Shown one piece after another: positions 47,714-55,638 of a stretch of 64,000 bases of DNA (position 1 is its first letter; each line of letters opens with the position of its first letter). This stretch comes from JANSWP01 sp041941305 (GTDB taxonomy: Bacteria > Bacteroidota > Bacteroidia > Chitinophagales > Saprospiraceae), in NCBI GenBank assembly GCA_041941305.1, contig JBGTQJ010000026.1, positions 1 through 64,000 of the forward strand, written 5' to 3'. The notes below the pieces were generated by a model. That model was not told where the DNA came from, ran no database searches, and saw only the letters and a list, made by a program, of their open reading frames with translations. Both the position numbers and the translations under genes were made by a program.

Positions 47714-48178
47714 ATGATTAAAAGTCTTTTAAAATTATTGTTGATTCTAGTAGTTGGAGTGTTGGTGTACAATTATTTTCTCGGTACCGAAGAAGAAAAG
47801 GAAACCGCCAGAGAAGTATTTGGAAAGGTGAAAGATGTTGGTGTTGCAGTAAAGGATTTAATCCAATCTGAAAAGGAAAAGTTCGACAAAGGAAAGTACG
47901 ATAAAGCATTAGATAAAATAGGTGGCTTGTTTGAAGACCTCAAACAAAAGGCAAAAGACATAGATGGGAATTATTTAGATCGTATCTCCCAATTAGAAGA
48001 TAAAAGAAGAGATTTAGAGGATCGATTAAATTCCTTAAATCACGATCAACCCGATCAATATGATGACATGCAGGAAAAAGGAGATTCCACTGAAAAGACA
48101 AAAATCAGGGATGATTTAGAGAAACTAATGGAGGAGACAGAGCGAATAATGGAGGATATGAAAAGAGATAGTCAATAA
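47714..48178 (+). CDS. Small membrane-anchored coiled-coil protein
   Basis: The 154-residue protein has one N-terminal transmembrane segment (LLKLLLILVVGVLVYNYFLG, residues about 5-24). A long, highly charged helical region follows, with heptad-like spacing: VFGKVKDVGVAVKDLIQSEK, ALDKIGGLFEDLKQKAKD and a predicted coiled coil around RISQLEDKRRDLEDRLNSL. There are no Cys and no catalytic motif. It resembles small stress or envelope-scaffold proteins of Bacteroidota, but I do not recognise a named family. Its 3' end lies 33 nt from the convergent 201-codon gene. Confidence 0.7.
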   Translation: MIKSLLKLLLILVVGVLVYNYFLGTEEEKETAREVFGKVKDVGVAVKDLIQSEKEKFDKGKYDKALDKIGGLFEDLKQKAKDIDGNYLDRISQLEDKRRDLEDRLNSLNHDQPDQYDDMQEKGDSTEKTKIRDDLEKLMEETERIMEDMKRDSQ

Positions 48179-48211
48179 ACTGTAGAAATTAAAAACATTC
48201 GTGTGTGCATT

Positions 48212-48790
48212 TTAGGCACGAATACATTTGGTTATTGGTCGAATATTATCAATTAAGATATTTCCTCTTCGGAATTGACCACCTTCATCGTACCAGGCTT
48301 CCAATATGATGAATCGAATGTCTTCCTTGACATCAAATTCAAATTCAAAGGTGGTCCAGGTGGTATTTCTAATAATCTTTGATTCTGCCAACAATTGCTT
48401 TTTTTCGCATGCTACTCCACCTCCCCAAATTCTTAATTTAATTGGTCTATTGTAGGTGACATAGGAACTGGATCTGGCTACATCCATTTTGATTACAAAA
48501 CAATTTCCTCCACGAAGTGGTATTTTTAATTTTTGTCCGACACTTTCTCGTGTCCCATCTTCCCTCGAAATTAGCCCAAGATAAGTTGCACCCTTGGCAG
48601 CTCTGGTTCTTACTTGCCAGGGACCAGGTAAGATATCGGGAGTTGTGCCTTTTTCACAACCAAACCAACCTGAAGGGGTCACTTCCATTCCTGGTTGTCC
48701 TTCAAAAGAAGCATTTTCAATAGGCACCTTATCCTGCCCAAAAAGGAAAGTTGAAAAAATAAAAAAGGAAAAAAACGCTACTTTTTTCAT
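48212..48790 (-). CDS. Secreted beta-sandwich protein, carbohydrate-binding-like
   Basis: I place the start at 48790, since MKKVAFFSFFIFSTFLFGQ is a normal signal peptide and a TATCTTTG promoter element lies just upstream at 48815-48822. The earlier in-frame ATG at 48817 would overlap that element. The mature part (about 170 residues) reads IENASFEGQPGMEVTPSGW, VGQKLKIPLRGGNCFVIKM, PIKLRIWGG and TWTTFEFEFDVKEDIRFIIL, ending NILIDNIRPITKC. This is the jelly-roll pattern of galactose-binding or CBM-like domains, including the final (L)IDNI strand. Single-domain relatives often precede OmpA domains in this phylum. There is no T9SS tail, so it is probably periplasmic or secreted. The exact ligand is unknown. 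Confidence 0.75.
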   Translation of the reverse strand: MKKVAFFSFFIFSTFLFGQDKVPIENASFEGQPGMEVTPSGWFGCEKGTTPDILPGPWQVRTRAAKGATYLGLISREDGTRESVGQKLKIPLRGGNCFVIKMDVARSSSYVTYNRPIKLRIWGGGVACEKKQLLAESKIIRNTTWTTFEFEFDVKEDIRFIILEAWYDEGGQFRRGNILIDNIRPITKCIRA

Positions 48791-48814
48791 TGATTGATAA
48801 TGCCTTAATGATAA

Positions 48815-48822
48815 CAAAGATA
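48815..48822 (-). promoter_or_regulatory. -7 promoter element TATCTTTG
   Basis: The minus strand has TATCTTTG, an exact TAnnTTTG match, 25 nt before the ATG at 48790. No strong -33 TTG is visible. It decides the start of the downstream secreted protein. Confidence 0.6.
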
Positions 48823-49052
48823 AAGATTTAGTCCTAACGCAGGAAGTTGTCTATTCATTTCACAGTAGCTTCATTATTTATTGTTCATTTAGATAGGCTT
48901 AACATATTAGGCTTTATTCGGTTGACGGTAAACGGCGGACGGTTGACGGCTTCCCTTACAAAATCTTTTCGAATAAAGTCTATTGTATTTCGAGTACTTA
49001 ACAATTTGGCCCTGGATTGTTTAGGTTTTTCTATTCAAAAATCAGATTTTTC

Positions 49053-49060
49053 TATTTTTG
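49053..49060 (+). promoter_or_regulatory. -7 promoter element upstream of ftsX
   Basis: TATTTTTG followed by CGGCGCAAAAG fits the Bacteroidota housekeeping pattern TAnnTTTG(C), 20 nt before the ftsX ATG at 49080. The expected -33 element is weak. It excludes the earlier in-frame ATG at 49017. Further upstream, the 10-bp CGGTTGACGG occurs twice (48919-48928 and 48940-48949). Confidence 0.6.
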
Positions 49061-49079
49061 CGGCGCAAAAGAAACACAA

Positions 49080-49961
49080 ATGTCAAATAACGTTTCCAAA
49101 CCTAAAACGCTTAAGACCAAGCCCAATTATTTTTACTCAGTAATTAGTGTGGCACTTGTGCTCTTTTTGCTTGGCTTTTTTGGCTTGATAGTCCTTCATG
49201 GACAACAATTTGTAAAGTTTGCAAAAGAAAAAGTGGAGATCATTGTTGAATTAAAAAAGGAAACAGATGGCTCCGATATTGGAAGGTTGAAGGATTATTT
49301 AAACAAATCTGATTTTTTGAAGCAGGGATCGGTAGTCTTTATCAGCAAGGAGGATGGAGCTAGTTTGCTGGCTGAAGAGTTGGGGGATGAGTTTATGAAG
49401 CTCGACCTTGAAAATCCGCTTTACGATGTCATTACTTTTAATGTGAAAGCAGATTACATGCAGCCTTCCGCATTACAATCCATAAAAGCGGAATTAAAGC
49501 AAAATTCCTTCATAAGTGATGTCTACTTTCAGGAAAATTTGGTGGATGCAATTGCTCAAAATATCAAAAAATTGAGTTGGATAACCTTAGGCATTGGAAT
49601 TTTCTTCATTTTTGTGGCGATAACCCTTATTCATAACACCATCAGGTTAGCCCTTTATTCCAATCGATTTTTAATAAAAAATATGGAATTAGTTGGAGCT
49701 TCCTGGGAATTTATAAGTTATCCCTACATTTCGAAAGGGCTGAGATTGGGTTTCATAAGTGCCTTGATAGCTATAGCGGGTTTGTTGGGATTTATTTTCT
49801 GGATGAAGGAAGCCATTCCAGAATTAGAACAAGTGATTCATGTACCAGGAATAATCATCATCAGCTCATGTTTGATTTTAGTAGGCATTTTAATTAATGC
49901 GATTAGCACATGGTTTGTAGTTAATAAATATTTGAGGATGAGAGTTGATGATTTATACTAA
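49080..49961 (+). CDS. ftsX: Cell-division ABC transporter permease FtsX
   Basis: The 293-residue product (starting MSNNVSKPKTL) has the FtsX layout. There is a cytosolic basic N-terminus, a first membrane span (SVALVLFLLGFFGLIVL), and a periplasmic loop of about 120 residues with VEIIVELKKETDGSDIGRLK and VVFISKEDGASLLAEELG. Three membrane spans at about residues 170-290 follow, with LVGASWEFISYPYISKG, the family's contact motif between helices. FtsX with the ATPase FtsE controls peptidoglycan hydrolases at division. FtsE is not in this window, as is usual in Bacteroidota. I choose the ATG at 49080 because a promoter element lies just upstream. It heads the ftsX - DUF3098 - uppP - truB series. 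Confidence 0.93.
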   Translation: MSNNVSKPKTLKTKPNYFYSVISVALVLFLLGFFGLIVLHGQQFVKFAKEKVEIIVELKKETDGSDIGRLKDYLNKSDFLKQGSVVFISKEDGASLLAEELGDEFMKLDLENPLYDVITFNVKADYMQPSALQSIKAELKQNSFISDVYFQENLVDAIAQNIKKLSWITLGIGIFFIFVAITLIHNTIRLALYSNRFLIKNMELVGASWEFISYPYISKGLRLGFISALIAIAGLLGFIFWMKEAIPELEQVIHVPGIIIISSCLILVGILINAISTWFVVNKYLRMRVDDLY

Positions 49962-50161
49962 AAGGAATATTATTTATTTTTGGTGAAAAGTCATGGTATG
50001 GTTCCGTTCTCACTTTCAACATTTTCCATCTGGAATAATTGAAATAAAATCTATGAGGAGGTATTGAACCAATAGGGTATAATTGGGTACAATGGAAACA
50101 GATTTTATTATAGAATTCTTTATTACTTCAATATTCAAATTATTTGATCAAAATATAATAA

Positions 50162-50491
50162 ATGAGCAAAAGTAAAAGCATTAAAAAGAAAGTTGTTGTA
50201 ACCACACAAAAGAAAAAAGCTGCACCAACAACTTCAAAAAGAAAAGCAACATCTTCTCAGTCCTCCAAGCCTGTTGAGTTATTATTTGGCCGTCAAAACT
50301 ATATTTGGATGGGAATTGGTGTTGGATTTATTGCATTGGGATTGATTTTGATGCTGGGAGGTGATATGCCAAGTGCTGACGTTTGGGACGATAATATTAT
50401 CTATAGCTGGAGGAGAACTACCTTGGCTCCACTAGTTATCATAATTGGTCTTTGTATTGAAATCTATGCCATTTTTAAGAAAGACAAATAA
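50162..50491 (+). CDS. DUF3098 family membrane protein
   Basis: The 109-residue protein has a Lys/Ser/Thr-rich N-terminus of about 37 residues, then FGRQNYIWMGIGVGFIALGLILMLGG. A short exposed loop contains WDDNIIYSWRRTTLAPLVIIIGL, and the protein ends with IYAIFKKDK. This is the two-helix DUF3098 pattern. The family occurs between ftsX and uppP in many Bacteroidota, as here (200 nt after ftsX, 60 nt before uppP). Its function is not known; the conserved position suggests a role in envelope growth or division. Confidence 0.9.
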   Translation: MSKSKSIKKKVVVTTQKKKAAPTTSKRKATSSQSSKPVELLFGRQNYIWMGIGVGFIALGLILMLGGDMPSADVWDDNIIYSWRRTTLAPLVIIIGLCIEIYAIFKKDK

Positions 50492-50551
50492 ACTTTTTAA
50501 TTCCTTCTCAATCTGCTTCTTTTTCAAATTCTCATCTGTTTCCAATAGACT

Positions 50552-51349
50552 ATGGAAGAAACGCTTCGAGCTATCATTCTGGGGATCATACAAGGTTTAA
50601 CAGAATTTTTACCCGTCAGCAGCAGTGGTCACCTTGAATTGGGGAAATTCATACTTGGCGATGAAAGTATAGCAGAGCAAAGTATGTTGATGACAGTGTT
50701 GTTACATGCTGCTACTGCATTGAGCACAATTGTGGTTTTTCGCAATGAAATAGCTGAAATTTTCAGGGGATTGTTTCAATTTAAATGGAATGAGGAAACA
50801 CGGTTTTCCTTAAAAATCATCTTATCCATGATCCCTGCGGCGATGGTAGGATTGTTATTTGAAGAAGAAATTGAGCAGTTATTTTCCCGAAACATTTTAT
50901 TGGTTGGGATGATGTTGATAATTACAGGGTTGCTATTGTTTTTGGCGGATAAGGCCAAAAACACAGTGAAAAAGACTGGATATTGGGATGCAATTATTGT
51001 TGGCATTGCACAAGCGATAGCCATTTTACCTGGAATTTCTAGATCTGGTGCGACTATTTCTACTTCTGTATTATTGGGTATTGACAGAGGGCGAGCAGCT
51101 AAATTTTCCTTTTTGATGGTGGTACCTTTGATTTTAGGAAAAATGGCAAAAGATATTATGGATGGTGCATTTACTCAATCCCCAGAAAGTTTGTTTCCAC
51201 TTATCGCTGGCTTTATCGCTGCATTTATAACAGGAATGTTCGCATGTATATGGATGATCAAATTGGTCAAAAACAGTAAATTGGTTTATTTTTCCATCTA
51301 TTGTTTTGTAATCGCAGCAATAGCGATTGTGTATTCACTGAATGTTTAG
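50552..51349 (+). CDS. uppP: Undecaprenyl-diphosphatase UppP (BacA)
   Basis: The 265-residue integral membrane enzyme removes a phosphate from undecaprenyl diphosphate so that the lipid carrier of peptidoglycan and O-antigen synthesis can be reused. Both family signatures are intact: [18 protein letters not shown] (about residues 15-32, catalytic Glu and Ser region) and [11 protein letters not shown] (about 158-168, catalytic Arg). Length and the spread of hydrophobic helices are normal. Its last 8 nt overlap the start of truB, so the two are translationally coupled and clearly co-transcribed. Bacitracin tolerance is the classical phenotype of extra copies. Confidence 0.97.
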   Translation: MEETLRAIILGIIQGLTEFLPVSSSGHLELGKFILGDESIAEQSMLMTVLLHAATALSTIVVFRNEIAEIFRGLFQFKWNEETRFSLKIILSMIPAAMVGLLFEEEIEQLFSRNILLVGMMLIITGLLLFLADKAKNTVKKTGYWDAIIVGIAQAIAILPGISRSGATISTSVLLGIDRGRAAKFSFLMVVPLILGKMAKDIMDGAFTQSPESLFPLIAGFIAAFITGMFACIWMIKLVKNSKLVYFSIYCFVIAAIAIVYSLNV

Positions 51350-52067
51350 AAATATGGATGCCTTGCAATCTTCTCCTAAATACGATTTCCTTGCTGGAGC
51401 TACGCTTCTAGTAGACAAGCCAAAAGGATGGACTTCATTTGATGTAGTCAATAAGATTAGGTATAAACTGAAACATAAACTCAGTGTAAAAAAAATAAAA
51501 GTGGGGCATGCTGGTACTTTAGATCCCATGGCCACGGGCTTGTTGATCATATGCACTGGAAAATTCACAAAAAAGCTTGCAGACTATCAGGGACTTCCCA
51601 AGGAATATACCGGGACCATCGAATTAGGAGCTACGACCCCTTCATATGATGCTGAAACTGAAATCGATGGAAATTATCCAACTGAGCACATCAATGAGAC
51701 GCTCCTGGAAAAGACCAGAAAACAGTTCCTTGGCAATTTAGAGCAATTTCCACCCATGTTTTCTGCAATTAAAGTAGATGGTCAACCCCTTTATAAAAAA
51801 GCCAGAAAAGGCATCAAAGTAGAGGTTAAATCTCGTCCAGTTACAATTTATGAATTTCAATTAGACAGGATTGAAATCCCACAGGTGGATTTTAAAGTAA
51901 AATGCAGCAAAGGAACCTATATTCGCTCTTTGGCTTATGATTTTGGCAAAGCAATGAACAGCGGAGGGTATTTAACAAAACTATGCCGAACTGAAATAGG
52001 AGATTTTAAGCTGAAGGATGCCTGGGAATTGGAGAAATTGATTTCCTTTATTGAAAATTATCAATAG
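51342..52067 (+). CDS. truB: tRNA pseudouridine(55) synthase TruB
   Basis: The 241-residue enzyme makes pseudouridine 55 in the T-loop of tRNAs. The catalytic motif [13 protein letters not shown] (about residues 45-57, with the nucleophile Asp) is intact. So are [15 protein letters not shown] near the start and [14 protein letters not shown] (about 185-198). It lacks the C-terminal PUA domain of longer TruB forms and belongs to the short version common in Bacteroidota. The start overlaps uppP by 8 nt. A second Met four codons on (51354) is an alternative that would remove the overlap. The last gene of this series follows after 17 nt. Confidence 0.97.
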   Translation: MFRNMDALQSSPKYDFLAGATLLVDKPKGWTSFDVVNKIRYKLKHKLSVKKIKVGHAGTLDPMATGLLIICTGKFTKKLADYQGLPKEYTGTIELGATTPSYDAETEIDGNYPTEHINETLLEKTRKQFLGNLEQFPPMFSAIKVDGQPLYKKARKGIKVEVKSRPVTIYEFQLDRIEIPQVDFKVKCSKGTYIRSLAYDFGKAMNSGGYLTKLCRTEIGDFKLKDAWELEKLISFIENYQ

Positions 52068-52084
52068 GTAATCACAGCAACATT

Positions 52085-53173
52085 ATGAAAAATCAACTCA
52101 TCTTTTTAGTCCTCCTTTTATTTTCCAATATTCTAATCGCCCAAAACGAACAGGAACTTAAAAAACAAATCAAAGCCTTGGATGAGCGAATTTCCAATCT
52201 TCGCCATTCTTTTGACAGAGTCAATAAAGCAGTAGATGATTTGCTTTTTTTTGAAAGGGTAGGGGATGTTGCTTTTGTAGATAAAGTAGAATTGACAGGA
52301 CCACCATTGGGAAAAGACAAAAAGATTCCGCTAGGCGCTACCGACCCGATGTATTTGGAAAATCCATTCCGTTTCAAAACTTATGTCTTCATTCCAAAAA
52401 CAGCAAATGGTGATAAGAAATATCCTTTATTAGTATTGCCTCATGGCGGTGTTCATTCCAATTTTAATACATTTTATGCACACATTATTAGAGAATTAAT
52501 GGCACAGGAATATGTGGTCGTAGCTCCCGAATACCGTGGTAGTACAGGTTATGGAAGTCGTTTTTACAAAGCTATAGACTATGGAGGCCTGGAAATTCAG
52601 GATGTAAAAGCCAGTAGAGATTACATGGTTGAGAATTACGATATTATTGATGAAGAACGAATTGGTATCCTTGGTTGGAGTCATGGAGGTTTGATTACTT
52701 TGATGAATTTATTTGAATATGGCAATGAATATAAGGTAGGTTATGCGGGTGTTCCAGTAAGTGACTTGGTAGTAAGAATGGGATACAAAACGCCAGGATA
52801 CAGGGCACTTTATGAAGTAGATTATCATATTGGGAAAAGTGCAACTAAGGATTTGGAAGCATACAAAAAAAGAAGCCCTTCATGGCAAGCACATAAACTA
52901 CAAACCCCCTTGCTAATCCATACCAATACCAATGACACAGATGTGACTTCCTCAGAAGTTCAATACCTCATCAATGCACTCAAAGCAGCTGATAAAGACT
53001 TTGAATATGAAATATTTGACAAAGTCCCTGGCGGGCATACTTTTGATCGGATCGATACCAAAAATGCCAAGGAGGTTCGCCTTAAAGTTTACCAATTTTT
53101 AGGAGGTTATTTAAAACCTAATAAACCATTCCAAAATTTGAAAGAACTGCAAAAAGCGGGTTATCGATTTTAA
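52085..53173 (+). CDS. Exported S9-type alpha/beta hydrolase (prolyl oligopeptidase-like)
   Basis: The 362-residue protein has a signal peptide (residues 1-20, ending NILIAQ). A helical stretch (QELKKQIKALDERISNLRHS) is followed by an alpha/beta-hydrolase fold. The oxyanion segment PHGGVH, the strand and loop PEYRGSTGYG, the nucleophile elbow GWSHGG (Ser about 200), the Asp loop TNTNDTDVTSSE and the terminal GGHTFD (His) complete the triad in the order typical of S9 dipeptidyl/acylaminoacyl peptidases. There is no beta-propeller domain, so it is a stand-alone catalytic unit acting on small peptides or esters in the periplasm. It follows truB by 17 nt and is likely in the same transcript. The peptidase role is probable and the substrate is open. 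Confidence 0.88.
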   Translation: MKNQLIFLVLLLFSNILIAQNEQELKKQIKALDERISNLRHSFDRVNKAVDDLLFFERVGDVAFVDKVELTGPPLGKDKKIPLGATDPMYLENPFRFKTYVFIPKTANGDKKYPLLVLPHGGVHSNFNTFYAHIIRELMAQEYVVVAPEYRGSTGYGSRFYKAIDYGGLEIQDVKASRDYMVENYDIIDEERIGILGWSHGGLITLMNLFEYGNEYKVGYAGVPVSDLVVRMGYKTPGYRALYEVDYHIGKSATKDLEAYKKRSPSWQAHKLQTPLLIHTNTNDTDVTSSEVQYLINALKAADKDFEYEIFDKVPGGHTFDRIDTKNAKEVRLKVYQFLGGYLKPNKPFQNLKELQKAGYRF

Positions 53174-53179
53174 ATGAAG

Positions 53180-53488
53180 ATACAGGAATCGGAAACCTAG
53201 ACTTAGAATTGAATACTATCGTAGTAGAAACTGCAATTCTTGAATAAAATCGACCCAATCCTTTTAATGAAAAGACTACAATTGATTTATTAATTCCATT
53301 GGAAAGTCAAAGTGCATTACTAGTCTTTTCAGACCTGAACGGTAAAATTGTCGTTGAGCAAAAGATAGGGATAGAGGCTTTGCCGAAATTGATATTGATG
53401 GTACTCAATTATCTATGGGGCCTATCTCTACAGCCTGGTAGTTGATGGAATTCCTTTGGACAGTAAGTAAATAATAGTGACGAAATAA
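53180..53488 (+). pseudogene. Decayed C-terminal end of a T9SS cargo gene
   Basis: Conceptual translation gives ELNTIVVETAILE, an in-frame TAA where Gln is expected, NRPNPFNEKTTIDLLIPLES and LVFSDLNGKIVVEQKI. After a frameshift it reads FAEIDIDGTQLS, and after another AYLYSLVVDGIPLDSK. This is the NRPNPF-type T9SS sorting domain seen on many secreted proteins of this phylum, with one nonsense codon and at least two frameshifts. The rest of the parent gene is not seen: the hydrolase gene ends only a few bases upstream. It is therefore a relic left by deletion or by insertion of the neighbouring genes. Confidence 0.8.
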
Positions 53489-53498
53489 ATATTTAAAT

Positions 53499-53627
53499 CG
53501 GACTTTCTCAAAAATAGTTCAAGGTTCAAAATTGATCAAAAAATTATTTTATTAAGTATTGGTAATAAATAAGTTACATTGAACAATTTTGAACCGTTGA
53601 ACAGGCTATATCTTTTGAGACAGCCCG
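53499..53627. mobile_element. MITE-like imperfect inverted repeat
   Basis: About 45 nt at the left (from 53499) match the inverted right end (to 53627). Shared blocks are CGG-CT-TCTCAAAA, a TAG and TTCAA stretch, and GGTTCAAAATTG, with small gaps. The outermost bases of the right end read CGGGCTGTCTCAAAAG when inverted, similar in style to ends of transposons I know. The element is about 129 bp, carries no gene and stops 8 nt before the stop codon of the minus-strand S74 protein. No clear target-site duplication is seen. Confidence 0.55.
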
Positions 53628-53635
53628 ATAATTTC

Positions 53636-55444
53636 CTAATGGACCATCAACTTTTTTGAAAAAATTTCTTCATTTCCCAATTTGATTTCTAAAAAATAGC
53701 TTCCAGTATTCAAGTTCAATGAACCCAGGTCTAAATTAAGAAGCCAGATATTTTCATCCTGAATAGATTCAGAATAAATGACCTTGCCTGAAATATCCAG
53801 GATTGACAATTGCTTTATTTCCTGGTTTTTATCAATTTCAATATATAAAATATCTGAAGCAGGATTAGGAAAAATGTTGAGAGAAGCTGGAGGCTTTTTT
53901 TGAATTTGTTCAATAATAATGGTTTCATCTAAAGTATTCTTAGCATTTTCTTCCATTAAATACAAGGCTTTTTTCAAACTATCTACCTCTAACTTTAAAT
54001 CTTCCACCATTTGGTACATCGCCTTAAAGCCTTCCACAAACATAGGATCATAGGTGCCGTAGGCAGTTTGTAAATAACCTTGAGCATCTTCACTAACCAA
54101 TTCAGGATAAACTTTTTGTAGGTCTTGAGCCACAAAACCATATTGAGTGCCCTTTGGACGAATGGTCTCTCTATCTTTTTTCCATTCATAAGTAATTCCC
54201 TGCATTTTTAATATTTGGTGAAGTGTATTTTTACTATCTAAAGCTTTGATGTTTTTTTTCAGACGAGCATCTGAATTCCCAAGCCAGTCACCTGGAGTTG
54301 CTTTTGATGCATTGCCACCTACTTCTAAAGTATTTGTGGTGGCAACTCTGTTAATTCCGGCTCGATTTGATTTAAAGTCACCCCAAATAAGCGGGGTTTC
54401 GGTTCCTGAATTGTCAATGAACAATTGGTCATTGCCTAATTCGTCGTAACCAGCATTATGTCCGATGAACACATTGCCCGAGCCAGTAGCAAATCTTCCT
54501 GCCATTTCTCCGATGAACACATTTTCATATCCGTCTGCATTTGAAGTTCCAGTCTCAAATCCAATAAAGGTGTTGGCATTGCTCTTGGAATTAGTTCCGC
54601 TTTTAGAACCAACAAAAGTATTGCCCTTACCTTCAGCATTATTTTTTCCTGCCTCCACTCCAATGTATGTATTATCATCTCCATCTCTGTTTTCTTTTCC
54701 GGCACCCATGCCCAAAAAGCTGTTTCGAGTTCCAGTAGTATTATTCAGTCCCGCAAAATACCCTACAAAAGCATTGTCATGGGCAGAAGTGTTTTCTTGT
54801 CCTGCATGCATTCCCAGAAAGGTGTTGCGATTGCCTCCTGAATTGTTGTATCCTGCCTGTCTTCCAAGAAAAGTGTTGAAAGTCCCATTGTTGTGATAGC
54901 CTGCGTATTCTCCAACTATAGTATTGGAAGCTCCTGTGGTGTTATGATATCCAGCTCTAACACCAACAAATGTGTTTGCATCTCCTGTAGTGTTTTTATA
55001 GCCTGTTTCTCTTCCTATAAATGTATTTAAAGAGCCAGTTTTATTTAATGATCCAGCTTTGGTACCCAAAAAGGTATTGGAGTTTCCTGTTTTGTTGGAA
55101 CGACCTGCATAGGTCCCTATAAATGAATTGCCATGCCCCCAGGAATTTAAACGACCAGCATCATATCCAAGGAATGTATTTTCATTGTTACTTCCGTCGT
55201 CATTCCCGCCTGCTGCCCATCCAATAAATAGGCTTTTTCCCGGAGATTTGAAATTGAGTGCCTGCTCAGTTAATATCAAATTTTCAGAGCCATTTAAAGT
55301 AAAACGGATGAAATCTTCATCTGGATGTTTCTCAACATCAATGCGAGTGTCATTATCAGCATCCTTAATGTGATCATTTTGCGAAAAAGTAGTTAGTGAA
55401 TATAGAAGAGTAAAAGAGACCCAGCATAAGATTATTCTTTTCAT
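53636..55444 (-). CDS. Tail-fibre-like S74 protein with T9SS type A tail
   Basis: The 602-residue protein has a signal peptide (residues 1-22). Fifteen short repeats of 16-17 residues (about 85-335) follow the pattern N-T-F-(L/I/V)-G-x-x-A-G-x, as in YadA/trimeric-adhesin heads. Next is a Peptidase_S74 intramolecular-chaperone domain (about 390-500: SDARLKKNI, GFVAQDLQKVYPELV, DPMFVEGFKAMYQMV). A coiled coil then leads to a T9SS type A sorting domain (about 525-602: IFPNPASDILYIEI, LDISGKVIYSES, YFLEIKLGNEEIF). The repeats and the S74 domain indicate a trimeric fibre, exported by T9SS. Ser of SDARLKKNI is the usual self-cleavage residue in S74 families; here the sorting tail lies beyond it. 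The MITE-like element lies just past the stop. Confidence 0.9.
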   Translation of the reverse strand: MKRIILCWVSFTLLYSLTTFSQNDHIKDADNDTRIDVEKHPDEDFIRFTLNGSENLILTEQALNFKSPGKSLFIGWAAGGNDDGSNNENTFLGYDAGRLNSWGHGNSFIGTYAGRSNKTGNSNTFLGTKAGSLNKTGSLNTFIGRETGYKNTTGDANTFVGVRAGYHNTTGASNTIVGEYAGYHNNGTFNTFLGRQAGYNNSGGNRNTFLGMHAGQENTSAHDNAFVGYFAGLNNTTGTRNSFLGMGAGKENRDGDDNTYIGVEAGKNNAEGKGNTFVGSKSGTNSKSNANTFIGFETGTSNADGYENVFIGEMAGRFATGSGNVFIGHNAGYDELGNDQLFIDNSGTETPLIWGDFKSNRAGINRVATTNTLEVGGNASKATPGDWLGNSDARLKKNIKALDSKNTLHQILKMQGITYEWKKDRETIRPKGTQYGFVAQDLQKVYPELVSEDAQGYLQTAYGTYDPMFVEGFKAMYQMVEDLKLEVDSLKKALYLMEENAKNTLDETIIIEQIQKKPPASLNIFPNPASDILYIEIDKNQEIKQLSILDISGKVIYSESIQDENIWLLNLDLGSLNLNTGSYFLEIKLGNEEIFSKKLMVH

Positions 55445-55638
55445 GATTTTTAATTTTTGCGATGAAAGTGAAAAGTGGAGCGCCCCAAAAGATTTTGAAA
55501 AAGCTTTTTCTGATTATTTCACCACAAAAAAAGGCAAGACTACAAATTATTAAAAGTACAATTTGTGTGGATTGTATATGGAAAAATTTGGATGATTATA
55601 GATGTTTAAAAGAATGCGACCTGAAATTGTACAAAAAG

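Noticed and set aside
53636..55444. Tail-fibre-like S74 protein as a sign of a prophage
   Set aside because: It has a signal peptide and a T9SS tail, and no phage structural, lysis or integrase gene lies near. It is a cellular surface protein.
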